From positions 35,812 through 99,811 of the forward strand of contig NZ_LZDS01000002.1 in assembly GCF_001678755.1 (NCBI RefSeq): a DNA stretch of 64,000 nucleotides. The letters run 5' to 3'. The stretch's first letter is position 1; each line of letters begins with the position of its first letter. The notes beneath the pieces were generated by a model, which was not told where the DNA came from, did not search any database, and saw only the letters and a list, made by a program, of their open reading frames with translations. Source of the stretch: Acinetobacter gandensis (GTDB taxonomy: Bacteria > Pseudomonadota > Gammaproteobacteria > Pseudomonadales > Moraxellaceae). Below are positions 33,640 to 45,176 of the stretch, piece after piece. The translations under genes and the position numbers were made by a program.

Positions 33640-34647
33640 TTATTTAAAGTTCTCATCATGTAATGCACATTCGAAGTTTTTCGGATCTTGTTTACAACGG
33701 AATTGCCACAAAAGTTTCATCATGCGTTTGTCATAAATACCGCGCTTGGTTAAATCAATACGCGCATCACGCATCATTTTCTGATAGCCAGCTCGATCCG
33801 CTGCTGGTACATCCATCCAATATTTGGTCGGAATTTCAGACTTCATTTTACCCAAAATGGTAAATGCTCGTGGCAATTGTGTTTTCACCCAATCACGTGA
33901 TTTTTGGCCATATCCTGCTGGGAACTTATCTGGGCGGATAATAATATTTCCAGTCACTTGTAGAATTGGATAATTCACAATTGCGCCCTTCGAACCCAAA
34001 CCTTTATGTAATTCTAGGGGTTTGAATACTGCAGCAGGTGCACCAATAATATCGACTTGACCATTATTAAACTTCGCACCAAAGTTGGTGACATCTGCAC
34101 TCACCGCTTGAGCGCCTACTTGCTGCACCATAATTTTTTGCGCATCGTCATAATCTAGTACGGCAATTTTTTTACCTGCGGCCTTCGCCACAGTATTAAT
34201 ACTGCGGTCATTTACCAATAAATAGGCGTCACCTACAGGGATCACACCTGCAACTTCATAACGCCCTTGCACCATACTTTTAGCAAAAGTTGGATTCGCG
34301 AGACCTTGCATGACTTTAACTGCAAGTTTTAAGTCTGGTATTGCACCAATTGCATCTAAAGATCCGGTAAAAGCGTTAAATTGGCGACCACGCATGCCCG
34401 TGACACTGATCCCGTCGCACTTTCCGGCTTTAAAATCTTCAGCAATCACCGCTTCATTTTGACCAACGCGCAATTCAATATCCGCGCCCCAGTTTTTTGC
34501 CGCTAATTGGTAATCTTTCATTAAGGCAAATACATCACCATTTTTACCAACAAGGTCAAAAACACAAACCACTTGTTTTGCCTGTGTGAGACCAGATATC
34601 GCCATGAGCACAGCACTCGCGGCCAATGCTTTTGTCCATTGTTTCAT
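33640..34647 (-). CDS. Periplasmic DUF6091-type protein, copy 1 of 3 (AdeT-like)
   Basis: 335 residues with a signal peptide (about 1-23). Mature sequence starts KQVVCVFDLVGKNGD, a two-lobe solute-binding-protein pattern with Cys residues at the start (VCVFDL), middle (GKCDG) and C-terminus (FRCKQDPKNFEC) that could form disulfides. The family is annotated either as a putative solute-binding protein (DUF6091) or as AdeT, implicated in aminoglycoside resistance; the pump role is unproven to my knowledge. It is the most divergent of the three tandem copies. No permease gene is adjacent. Confidence 0.7.
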   Translation of the reverse strand: MKQWTKALAASAVLMAISGLTQAKQVVCVFDLVGKNGDVFALMKDYQLAAKNWGADIELRVGQNEAVIAEDFKAGKCDGISVTGMRGRQFNAFTGSLDAIGAIPDLKLAVKVMQGLANPTFAKSMVQGRYEVAGVIPVGDAYLLVNDRSINTVAKAAGKKIAVLDYDDAQKIMVQQVGAQAVSADVTNFGAKFNNGQVDIIGAPAAVFKPLELHKGLGSKGAIVNYPILQVTGNIIIRPDKFPAGYGQKSRDWVKTQLPRAFTILGKMKSEIPTKYWMDVPAADRAGYQKMMRDARIDLTKRGIYDKRMMKLLWQFRCKQDPKNFECALHDENFK

Positions 34648-34813
34648 ACTGACTTTCCTTGTGTATTCACTATTTTTATTTTGAGTGAAATGCTTTTTTT
34701 AATTCGTACTCAATGGCTTAGCTTCATCTTTTAGTTTTAGCTAGAGACCAATTTCATTCAAGATTACCTGAATTTTTGATACACTCAATGGCTAGAATGA
34801 CCAGCAAATATGC

Positions 34814-34844
34814 AAAAAAAGCCTGGATCATTCCAGGCTTTTTT
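34814..34844 (-). terminator. Terminator after AdeT-like copy 2
   Basis: AAAAAAAGCCTGG / CCAGGCTTTTTT stem. It lies between copies 1 and 2, so each copy probably has its own transcript. Confidence 0.85.
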
Positions 34845-34858
34845 CATTATAAATCAGC

Positions 34859-35869
34859 TTATTCGCCGCCAAGAGAACATTCAAAATTCGCTTTATCGAC
34901 AGAACAACGTGCTTTTTTCAGCACAGACATCATAGACGCATCATAAATTCCACGCTTAGTCATATCCATACGACCTTCACGTAATAATTTTTGATATTTG
35001 GTCTTATTTTCAGCACTTAAATTCATTTTGTATTTTGCAGGAATACCACCTTCTAGACGGTTAATCATCGCAATACTCTTTGGTAAGTGTTTCACAAACC
35101 AATCACGTGATTTCTGACCAAAACCTGCTGGGAATTGATCTGGACGAATAATAAAGTCCGCAGTGACTTGTAGAACTGGGAAGTTAAACATCGCACCATT
35201 TGTACCTAGACCTTTATAAATTTCTAAAGGTTTGTATGCATATGCTGGTGCACCCACCATATCTACCTGACCATTATTAAATTTAGCCACAAAGTTTGAT
35301 ACATCAGAAATTACCGCTTGTGCGCCCACACGCTGCACCATAATTTTTTGCGCATCGTCATAACCCAATACTGCAAACTTTTTACCTGCAGCTTTTTCAA
35401 TTGAGTCAATTTTTTTATCACGAACAAAAATAAATGCTGAACCTAAAGGTGCAATACCAGCAACTTCATATTTTTTACCGCCTAGGTTGCTCACCATTTT
35501 TGCTGCATTACGCTTATCTAGAGCAAAGGTAATTGCGCGTTGTGCGATCGCATTACTTGGTGCACCACCAAGTGCGTCAATTGAACCTGCAAATTTATTG
35601 TATTGACGAGCACGCATAGCGGTCATAAATACGCCATCACATTTACCCGCTTTAAAGTCATTGTCTGCAACCGCTTCATCCTGACGCGGAATTAGATTAA
35701 TTTCTGCACCCCAGCCTTTTGCTGCCAGTGCCCACTCTTGAGCCATTTGATATGACTCACCTGACTTACCTAATAAGTCAAATACACAGATATCTACTGC
35801 TGCGGCTTGTGCTGAACCAGCAAAACCAATTGCAGCAAATGTAGCCAAGGATAGGAGTGTTTTTTTCAT
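34859..35869 (-). CDS. Periplasmic DUF6091-type protein, copy 2 of 3 (AdeT-like)
   Basis: 336 residues, signal peptide ending AQAAA. Very similar in layout to copies 1 and 3: VDICVFDLLGKSGESYQMAQEW, GKCDGVFMTAMRARQYNKFAGSIDALGG, KFNNGQVDMVGAPAYAYKPLEI and the two C-terminal Cys. Its mature core is closer to copy 3 than to copy 1. Followed by a strong terminator, so independently transcribed. The binding target is unknown. Confidence 0.7.
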   Translation of the reverse strand: MKKTLLSLATFAAIGFAGSAQAAAVDICVFDLLGKSGESYQMAQEWALAAKGWGAEINLIPRQDEAVADNDFKAGKCDGVFMTAMRARQYNKFAGSIDALGGAPSNAIAQRAITFALDKRNAAKMVSNLGGKKYEVAGIAPLGSAFIFVRDKKIDSIEKAAGKKFAVLGYDDAQKIMVQRVGAQAVISDVSNFVAKFNNGQVDMVGAPAYAYKPLEIYKGLGTNGAMFNFPVLQVTADFIIRPDQFPAGFGQKSRDWFVKHLPKSIAMINRLEGGIPAKYKMNLSAENKTKYQKLLREGRMDMTKRGIYDASMMSVLKKARCSVDKANFECSLGGE

Positions 35870-36126
35870 TGTATTGTCCTTTCAAATCTTTTTATGCTTC
35901 AGGGTGTCCCTACATAAAAGCGATATTAAGCAAGTTAATTTAAAAAAAATAGAGCATTTACTCCATTTATTTCGGTCATTTTGGCATATTCTGCATTTTT
36001 GTGATGCTTATCACTTTTATGGCAATACTAAATTTTATTCATTATCATTGCGTTATAAAAATGCATGCTTGTTTTTTCACTTGCAATTTTTTCATGAAAT
36101 TTTACAAAGAAATACAAGAAAATTGC

Positions 36127-37131
36127 TTATTCACCCGAAACAGAACACTCAAAATTGGTTCTTTCAATGGTGCAACGCGCTTTTTTAAGTACCGTCATCA
36201 TGGTGGAGTCGTAAATCCCTTGACGGGTCAAATCCATTCGGCCATCACGTAATATTTTTTGATATTTGACCCGATCTTCTTTACTTAAATTCATCTTATA
36301 TTTCGCAGGAATCTCGGCTTCCATGCGTTTCACCATGGCAAAGCTTTTTGGCAGTTGTTTGACAAACCAAAGACGCGACTGCTCAGAAAATTGATCTGGA
36401 AATTTGCTGCTCCGAATCACTAAATCAGCAGTCACATTCACCACAGGGAAATTTACCATGGCGCCTTTTGTTCCTAAACCTTTATGTAGTTCTAAAGGTT
36501 TGAAGGCATAGGCTGGTGCAGCAACAATTTCAACTTCACCTTGATTAAATTTGCGGATGAAATTTGAAATTTCAGACATCACTGGAACTGCCCCAACACG
36601 ATTGACCATTACTTTTTGTGCATAGTCATAATGTAAAACAGCGAATTTTTTGCCTTCAGCTTTTTCCAATGTATTAATATTTTTGTCTCGGACAAAAATA
36701 TATGCTGAACCAATTTGACCGATACCAGCCACCTCATAACTGTCTTTACCAGCATTAGTCACCAGTCGTTTGGCATTACGCTTATCCAATACATAACTAA
36801 TCGCTTTCTGGGCAATTTCATTATTGGGCACCCCGCCAATAGCATCGATTGATCCTGCAAATTTATTGTAGGCCCTTGCGCGCATAGATGTCATATAAAA
36901 AGCATCACATAAGCCGTCTTTAAAATCTTTATCCACTTTTGACTCGTCTTGATAAGCCAAAAGCTGAACTTGAGCACCCCAAGCTCGACTGGCGAGTGAC
37001 CATTCTTCCATTAATTTGTAGGATTCACCCGCTTTGCCTAATAAATCAAACACACATACTTTTTGATTTGCATAACTTTGTGTGCTCAGCAATACAGATA
37101 CAGCAGATAAAATCAAAAATCCTTTTCTCAT
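36127..37131 (-). CDS. Periplasmic DUF6091-type protein, copy 3 of 3 (AdeT-like)
   Basis: 334 residues, signal peptide ending QSYA. Motifs as in copy 2: QKVCVFDLLGKAGESYKLMEEW, DGLCDAFYMTSMRARAYNKFAGSIDAIGG, AAPAYAFKPLELHKGLGTKGAMVNFPV and a C-terminal ARCTIERTNFEC. Where copies 1 and 2 keep DDAQKIMVQ, this one has DYAQKVMVN, so the site may have diverged. A 257-base AT-rich gap separates it from copy 2. Confidence 0.7.
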   Translation of the reverse strand: MRKGFLILSAVSVLLSTQSYANQKVCVFDLLGKAGESYKLMEEWSLASRAWGAQVQLLAYQDESKVDKDFKDGLCDAFYMTSMRARAYNKFAGSIDAIGGVPNNEIAQKAISYVLDKRNAKRLVTNAGKDSYEVAGIGQIGSAYIFVRDKNINTLEKAEGKKFAVLHYDYAQKVMVNRVGAVPVMSEISNFIRKFNQGEVEIVAAPAYAFKPLELHKGLGTKGAMVNFPVVNVTADLVIRSSKFPDQFSEQSRLWFVKQLPKSFAMVKRMEAEIPAKYKMNLSKEDRVKYQKILRDGRMDLTRQGIYDSTMMTVLKKARCTIERTNFECSVSGE

Positions 37132-37326
37132 TATCCCATTCCCATATATTCTTATTTATTCATTAAAAACAAATATTTGAAACAATTTTAAATTTTTAGT
37201 GCATTTTGAATATACATAAATGAGTATAACGTGTCACATTTTTTCAGATGGTTGCGATGCTTTGTTTTTTCTTTTGCATAGCCATCTATTAGAATAGCCG
37301 CATATTCTTCTTGTTTAGATAGTTCA

Positions 37327-39264
37327 ATGATTCAGTTAGACCAGCTTTCCATACGTCGCGGTGGACGTGTTTTATTTGAAAAGGCATCCATGCAGTTGCA
37401 TCCAGGCTGGAAAATTGGCCTAACCGGTGTCAATGGTGCAGGTAAATCCACTCTTTTTTCTGCGCTGTTAGGTGGAATGGAATCTGATGGTGGTTCACTC
37501 ACCCGTCCAGCAGTATGGACTGTGGCACATATGGCGCAAGAAATTAAAGCGCTCGATATGAAAGCCATCGATTTTGTCCTTTCAGGCGATGAAGAATACT
37601 GGGACATTCAACACAAACTTGAACACCCAGAAAATTTAAAAGATGAAGAGTTGGCACATTTATATGGCCGCTTTGATGAAATTCATGGCTATACCGCGCC
37701 ATCAAAAGCCTCTCAATTAATGGCTGGCCTGGGCTTTTTCGAACACCAATCTCAACTGAATGTCTCAAGTTTTTCTGGTGGTTGGCGTATGCGTTTAAAT
37801 CTTGCACGTACGCTGATGAGTCGTTCAGATTTACTCTTACTCGATGAACCTACTAACCACTTAGACTTAGATGCAATTTTATGGTTGGAAGACTGGTTGA
37901 AAGCCTATGAAGGGACACTGGTTTTAATTTCACATGACCGTGATTTCCTTGATGCCATTACTGATCATATTCTTCATATTGAAAATCAAGAATTAACCTT
38001 ATATACAGGTAATTATTCAACTTTTGAACGTACACGCTCAGAACGCTTAGCACAACAACAACAAGCTTATGAGAAGCAGCTCGAAACACGTGCTCATTTA
38101 CAAAAGTTTATTGACCGCTTTAAAGCCAAAGCCACCAAAGCTAAACAGGCGCAAAGCCGAATCAAACAGTTAGAGCGTATGCAGGAATTATCTGCAGCAC
38201 ATGTCGATACTCCGTTTACCTTTAGTTTCCGTGAACCTACAAAGATGAGCTCACCGCTCTTGCAAATGGAACATGCGGACATTGGCTATGGTGACAAACT
38301 CATTGTGACCAACGTTAATCTACAAATTACGCCAAGCAGCCGAATTGGTTTATTAGGCATGAACGGTGCTGGTAAATCGACGCTGATCAAATCATTGGTG
38401 GCGGATTTAAAATTATTACAAGGTACTCGCAAAGCATCAGAATTACTAAATATCGGTTATTTTGCCCAACATCAAATGGATGCATTGGATGGTAATGCCA
38501 GCCCGATGCTGCAATTGTCACGTATCGCCGATAAAAAAATCAGTGAAGCATCGCTACGTTCCTTCTTGGGTAGTTTTGGTTTTAGTGGCGAACGTATGGA
38601 CACCCCAAGTGAAGGTTTCTCTGGTGGTGAACGTGCTCGTTTAGCCTTGGCACTGATTGTATGGCAACGTCCAAACGTGCTGATTCTGGATGAACCAACC
38701 AACCACTTAGATTTAGATATGCGTCACGCCCTGACCATGGCACTACAAGACTTTGAAGGTGCAGTTGTACTGGTATCACATGAACGTCAATTAATTGCCA
38801 GTGTTTGTGATGAACTGCTGTTGGTACATAATGGAAAATGTCGTGAATTTGATGGTGACTTGGTGGCTTATGCAGACTGGCTACGTCAAGCACGCATCGA
38901 CATGATGAAAAATGGCCAACAAATTGCAGCACCGATTCAATCTCAAGTTGAAGTAAAGCCAAGCATTTCAAAAGTGGATAAGGAAGCGCAGCGTAAAGAA
39001 GCTGCACGTAAACGTGAGCTGACCCGCCCTATCCGTAAAAATATTGAAAAAAATGAAATGCAAATTGGCAAAATTCAACCACGCTTAATGGAAATTGAGA
39101 GTTTGCTTGGCGATACCGCTTTATATGAAGCCAATCGCAAAGATGATCTGCTTAAACTCATGAATGAGCAAACTGAGTTGAAAGCAAAACTAGAAACCAT
39201 TGAAGAGCAAATGCTTGAATTAATGATGGAATTAGAGGAAATGGAAAGCAGTTTTGAAGCTTAA
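37327..39264 (+). CDS. ABC-F family ATPase, YheS-like
   Basis: 645 residues with two ABC domains and no membrane segment. Domain 1: GVNGAGKSTL, SFSGGWRMRLNLARTL, LLLLDEPTNHLDLDA. Domain 2: GMNGAGKSTL, GFSGGERARLALAL, LILDEPTNHLD. The linker is the ABC-F signature (RFKAKATKAKQAQSRIKQLERM) and the C-terminus is a charged coiled coil. ABC-F proteins act on ribosomes at the tRNA exit site to relieve stalling. The sequence matches the YheS branch more than EttA, Uup or YbiT, by the pattern of the first domain and linker. The cellular role of YheS is less well defined. Confidence 0.85.
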   Translation: MIQLDQLSIRRGGRVLFEKASMQLHPGWKIGLTGVNGAGKSTLFSALLGGMESDGGSLTRPAVWTVAHMAQEIKALDMKAIDFVLSGDEEYWDIQHKLEHPENLKDEELAHLYGRFDEIHGYTAPSKASQLMAGLGFFEHQSQLNVSSFSGGWRMRLNLARTLMSRSDLLLLDEPTNHLDLDAILWLEDWLKAYEGTLVLISHDRDFLDAITDHILHIENQELTLYTGNYSTFERTRSERLAQQQQAYEKQLETRAHLQKFIDRFKAKATKAKQAQSRIKQLERMQELSAAHVDTPFTFSFREPTKMSSPLLQMEHADIGYGDKLIVTNVNLQITPSSRIGLLGMNGAGKSTLIKSLVADLKLLQGTRKASELLNIGYFAQHQMDALDGNASPMLQLSRIADKKISEASLRSFLGSFGFSGERMDTPSEGFSGGERARLALALIVWQRPNVLILDEPTNHLDLDMRHALTMALQDFEGAVVLVSHERQLIASVCDELLLVHNGKCREFDGDLVAYADWLRQARIDMMKNGQQIAAPIQSQVEVKPSISKVDKEAQRKEAARKRELTRPIRKNIEKNEMQIGKIQPRLMEIESLLGDTALYEANRKDDLLKLMNEQTELKAKLETIEEQMLELMMELEEMESSFEA

Positions 39265-39759
39265 AAGCTGTTCTTTCAACCCTGAGCGGCATTATTAAGT
39301 AATTCTTATCCATCGCTCAAAAATAAATCACCGTGAGAATTCAATGTTCCACGGTGATTTTTAAATTCTACTAAACAAGCAATGTTTCACATTAATTACT
39401 CTGTATCTTTCAGATAAATGAAATCTTTGTAAAACCTAGAAACCCAAATAAAAAGTGTCAAAGCGACATAAATAAATTCAAAACAGCATGATTTACAGCT
39501 CACATACGGCACAAGATATCCACAGCAGAACTTTTAAATTCAAATTCCTAATTTTAAATTCATAAAACCATTTTAAATTCAAAAAATAAAATACAGGCAT
39601 TGTGGATAAATAAATTTGATATTTATTATCCACAATTATAATCAAACACCATTTTTATCGCTATTATATGTGAATATTCACACGACTTATCCACATTGGT
39701 AAAAGTTTTTTTAACTTTATCTTCTTAAATTTCTAGGTTTTTTATTTATTTTTTTCACT
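39265..39759. other. oriC-like intergenic module with DnaA boxes
   Basis: 495 AT-rich bases without a gene. It has three perfect 9-mer DnaA boxes: TGTGGATAA at 39601-39609, TTATCCACA at 39626-39634 and 39687-39695. Near matches lie at 39516-39524 (ATATCCACA) and 39674-39682 (ATATTCACA). A block of TTTTAAATTC repeats (39532-39580) lies on one side, one of which is a 15-base exact match to the AT-rich block of oriC at 46943-46957. Confidence 0.7.
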
Positions 39760-40131
39760 TTAACCAGCCGAATGTGCTGCTTTACTGGCTTTTAAAAAAC
39801 GTAATTCTTGTATTTTCCAGCCTTGATGAAAATGCCAAATTTCTTGAATCTGCTGTTGATTTTCAGTCAAACCAATCAAAATTTTGCACTCTGTTTGATC
39901 GCGATTAAACTCGTATTCCTCAAACTCAACATCGGGTTTTTTCGGTTTCCACACGCCATTATTGACCGCATGTGCAATACGCTCATAACGTACATAATTC
40001 GTTTCCACCCGACCTTCTTGCTCGTATACCACTTTAAAATGCTCATCTTCATACTCAGCCAACACTGCATAATTGCCGGTAAAAAATGCATTCACCCAAA
40101 TGTCTCGAATGTGTTCAAGTTGATTGTCCAT
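39760..40131 (-). CDS. Conserved hypothetical protein, possibly NTF2-like
   Basis: 123 residues. MDNQLEHIRDIWVNAFFTGNYAVLAEYEDEHFKVVYEQEGRVETN resembles the N-terminal helix and strand of NTF2/SnoaL-like small folds, and the C-terminal QQIQEIWHFHQGWKIQELRFLK the long strands. Only weak pattern recognition supports this. No motif gives a reaction. It is a single gene downstream of gyrB on the same strand, beyond a terminator, with no signal peptide. Confidence 0.5.
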   Translation of the reverse strand: MDNQLEHIRDIWVNAFFTGNYAVLAEYEDEHFKVVYEQEGRVETNYVRYERIAHAVNNGVWKPKKPDVEFEEYEFNRDQTECKILIGLTENQQQIQEIWHFHQGWKIQELRFLKASKAAHSAG

Positions 40132-40252
40132 AGCTGACAGACCTCTTATATTGTTGGATATTCGCTTAATTTAGACAGCTTAGCAGCAGAATAAGTCAAT
40201 TTTATAAAACACAATTCGATGATAATTTAACCACCATAAATCACAATAGCAT

Positions 40253-40281
40253 AAAAAAAAGCACTCCAAGGAGTGCTTTTT
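40253..40281 (-). terminator. gyrB terminator
   Basis: AGCACTCC / GGAGTGCT stem followed by a U-run on the minus strand. Confidence 0.85.
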
Positions 40282-40301
40282 CTGATTATTCTGTAATCGA
40301 A

Positions 40302-42779
<2,478 letters not shown>

Positions 42780-42813
42780 CTAGTGAAAAATAGGTCTATC
42801 CAAAGGTGGTATT

Positions 42814-43896
42814 TCATTGCACAACAGCCTGAACCGTACCATTTTCAACTTTGAATAATTGATAAGAAATAGATAAATCATGTAAGTGTTTTTGCACTGA
42901 ATCATGGTCTAAAGTGGTAATAAAAACTTGACTACCAAGATGGCTTAAACGCTCAATTAATCGCTGTTGTGCGGTTAAATCTAATTCTGCTGTCAGATCA
43001 TCCAATAATACCACAGTTTCCTTATTACAGGCATGTAGCATTGAAATCTGTGACAGTTTTAAAGCCATGATCAGTAACTTTTTTTGCCCGCGAGATAACA
43101 CAACATCAGCGTCTCCCATCGGGGTTTTTAAGCGTAAATCTGCACGGTGTGGACCATATTCTGTATACCCCCTCTCACAATCTTTATAATGCTGATTAGT
43201 CAGATCATTCAGCAAGCCTGTTTCTGCATGAAAGCCAGCTGTGTACTCTAGCGTCACTGATAGATCCGGCAATAAAACTTTCAAGTCTTGCTCAAAATGT
43301 TTGACCCATTGCTCAACAACATGACTGCGCTGTGCATGCAATATTTCGCCGTAATCACTGAGCATAATGTTCCACGGCTCTAGGTCTGACAAACTCAAAT
43401 TTCGACGCGACTTCAACAAACTATTTCGTTGCTTTAACGCACGCGCATAATATTGCCATGCATGGTAAAACTCCGGTTCCACGTGGAACATTAACCAGTC
43501 TAAAAGTTGCCGTCTGGGCTTTGCACCATGATCTATGATATCGGTACTTTGTGGGTCAATCAGTTGTAAGGGTAGCAATTTAGCAAGTTGCCCTTGCGTA
43601 CCAATTAAATCACCATTGACTTTAATCAACTGTTCGCCGGACTGCATTTTTTGCATACCAATACGTTCAGAGGCGGATTGTGCAAACACCACTGCGTCAG
43701 GACTGTTATTTTGAATATAATTTTTAGGGATATGCGTCCGGAAAGAACGCCCCGTCGCTAGCAAATGAATGGCTTCTAAAACCGATGTTTTTCCTGAGCC
43801 ATTTTGCCCATAAAAGACATTAAACGGCTGCAACCCAGAGAGTGCAACCGTCTTTAAATTTCGAACACGTTCTACATGTAAACGCGTGATATGCAT
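42814..43896 (-). CDS. recF: DNA repair and recombination protein RecF
   Basis: 360 residues. SMC-like ATPase head: [16 protein letters not shown] (Walker A, about residue 30), [17 protein letters not shown] (signature), [12 protein letters not shown] (Walker B). Works with RecO and RecR to load RecA at gaps. It lies between dnaN and gyrB, as usual near oriC. A parS-like sequence is embedded in its coding sequence at 43475-43490. Confidence 0.93.
   Translation of the reverse strand: MHITRLHVERVRNLKTVALSGLQPFNVFYGQNGSGKTSVLEAIHLLATGRSFRTHIPKNYIQNNSPDAVVFAQSASERIGMQKMQSGEQLIKVNGDLIGTQGQLAKLLPLQLIDPQSTDIIDHGAKPRRQLLDWLMFHVEPEFYHAWQYYARALKQRNSLLKSRRNLSLSDLEPWNIMLSDYGEILHAQRSHVVEQWVKHFEQDLKVLLPDLSVTLEYTAGFHAETGLLNDLTNQHYKDCERGYTEYGPHRADLRLKTPMGDADVVLSRGQKKLLIMALKLSQISMLHACNKETVVLLDDLTAELDLTAQQRLIERLSHLGSQVFITTLDHDSVQKHLHDLSISYQLFKVENGTVQAVVQ
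43475..43490. promoter_or_regulatory. parS: parS-like ParB-binding site inside recF
   Basis: GGTTCCACGTGGAACA matches the parS palindrome TGTTCCACGTGGAACA at 15 of 16 positions. Inside coding sequence, 3 kb from oriC. Confidence 0.65.
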
Positions 43897-43920
43897 ATTA
43901 AAAAGAGACTTTAGCCTAAA

Positions 43921-45069
43921 TTACACACGCATTGGCATCACAACATAAGTTTGATCTTGTTGTTGTGGATCTTGTACCAATACGGATTGATTTGCTTCTG
44001 TCATCGTCATCGAAACATCATCACCATCGAGTACATTCAATACTTCAAGCAAGTACTGTGCATTGAATGACATTTCCATTGGCATATCTGCATATTGAAT
44101 AGCCAAATCTTCAACTGCTTCATCTTGTTCAGGGTTATTTGCACGCAATTGCAAGGTATCCGCATCAAATTTCAGGAATACACCACGTAATTTTTCATTA
44201 CTCAAAATTGCAACACGTTGTAGCGATTGCTTGAAAACATCATGCGCAATACGCACATTTTTATCACCACCACGCGGAATCACACGGCGATAATCAGGGA
44301 ATTTACCATCAATTAACTTAGTCGTGAAACGCACGGTAATGTCGCCTTGTTCTTTGTCACGACTCGCAATGGTAATCGTTACATTTAACAATTCACGACC
44401 GATCAACAACGATAATTGCTCATCTTCAACACTTAATAAACGCTGTAATTCACCCACTGCTTTACGTGGAACAATCGCTTGCATAGCTTGAGTTGCATTC
44501 GAGCTTGCTGCTGTTTCACACATCGCTAAACGGTGGCCATCTGTAGTGACTGCACGCAATTGATTTTCGTCAATTTCAAGTAAAGTACCAGTTAGATAAA
44601 AACGTACATCTTGTACTGCCATCGCAAATGAAGTTTTTTCAAATAAGCGTTTGAGCTCACGCTGTGTTACAGCAACTTGTGTACCTTGCGTGTTTTCAGT
44701 GGTCAGCAATGGATAATCTTCAGCAGGCAAAGTACCCAATACAAAACGGCTGTTACCTGATTTTAAAATACAGCGCTGATCTTCAGTGATTTGTAAATCA
44801 ATCAATGCCGCTGAAGGCAATGATTTACAGATATCCATAAGTTTACGCGCAGGAACTGTCGTAACCCCAGCTTGTAAACATGCACCGTCTGCCAGCGGTG
44901 TGCTCGCAACCAATTCTACTTCTAGGTCAGAACCTGTAATGGTCAATGCCTGCTCAGTGACCTGCACTTTGACATTGGATAAAATATTTAAGGTATGGCG
45001 ACGCTCAACCGCTCCTACGACATGTGACAGAACATTCAGTAAGCTTTCTTTCGCGATTTTTAAACGCAC
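43921..45069 (-). CDS. dnaN: DNA polymerase III beta sliding clamp
   Basis: 382 residues, three tandem clamp domains. Recognised by the N-terminal MRLKIAKESLLNVLSHVVGAVERRHTLNILSNV, TDGHRLA in the middle domain, FPDYRRVIPRG, and the C-terminal VVMPMRV. The ring tethers polymerase and other factors to DNA. Placed 24 bases upstream of recF and 107 downstream of dnaA on the same strand. Confidence 0.97.
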   Translation of the reverse strand: MRLKIAKESLLNVLSHVVGAVERRHTLNILSNVKVQVTEQALTITGSDLEVELVASTPLADGACLQAGVTTVPARKLMDICKSLPSAALIDLQITEDQRCILKSGNSRFVLGTLPAEDYPLLTTENTQGTQVAVTQRELKRLFEKTSFAMAVQDVRFYLTGTLLEIDENQLRAVTTDGHRLAMCETAASSNATQAMQAIVPRKAVGELQRLLSVEDEQLSLLIGRELLNVTITIASRDKEQGDITVRFTTKLIDGKFPDYRRVIPRGGDKNVRIAHDVFKQSLQRVAILSNEKLRGVFLKFDADTLQLRANNPEQDEAVEDLAIQYADMPMEMSFNAQYLLEVLNVLDGDDVSMTMTEANQSVLVQDPQQQDQTYVVMPMRV

Positions 45070-45176
45070 AATACATTCCTCTAAAACTGAAGACAGAAAA
45101 GATAAATTAATTTTTTAGCAGTGTACTATGCGGCAGAATATACCGCATTGCAAGAACAGAATTTGAACGAAAAAGC

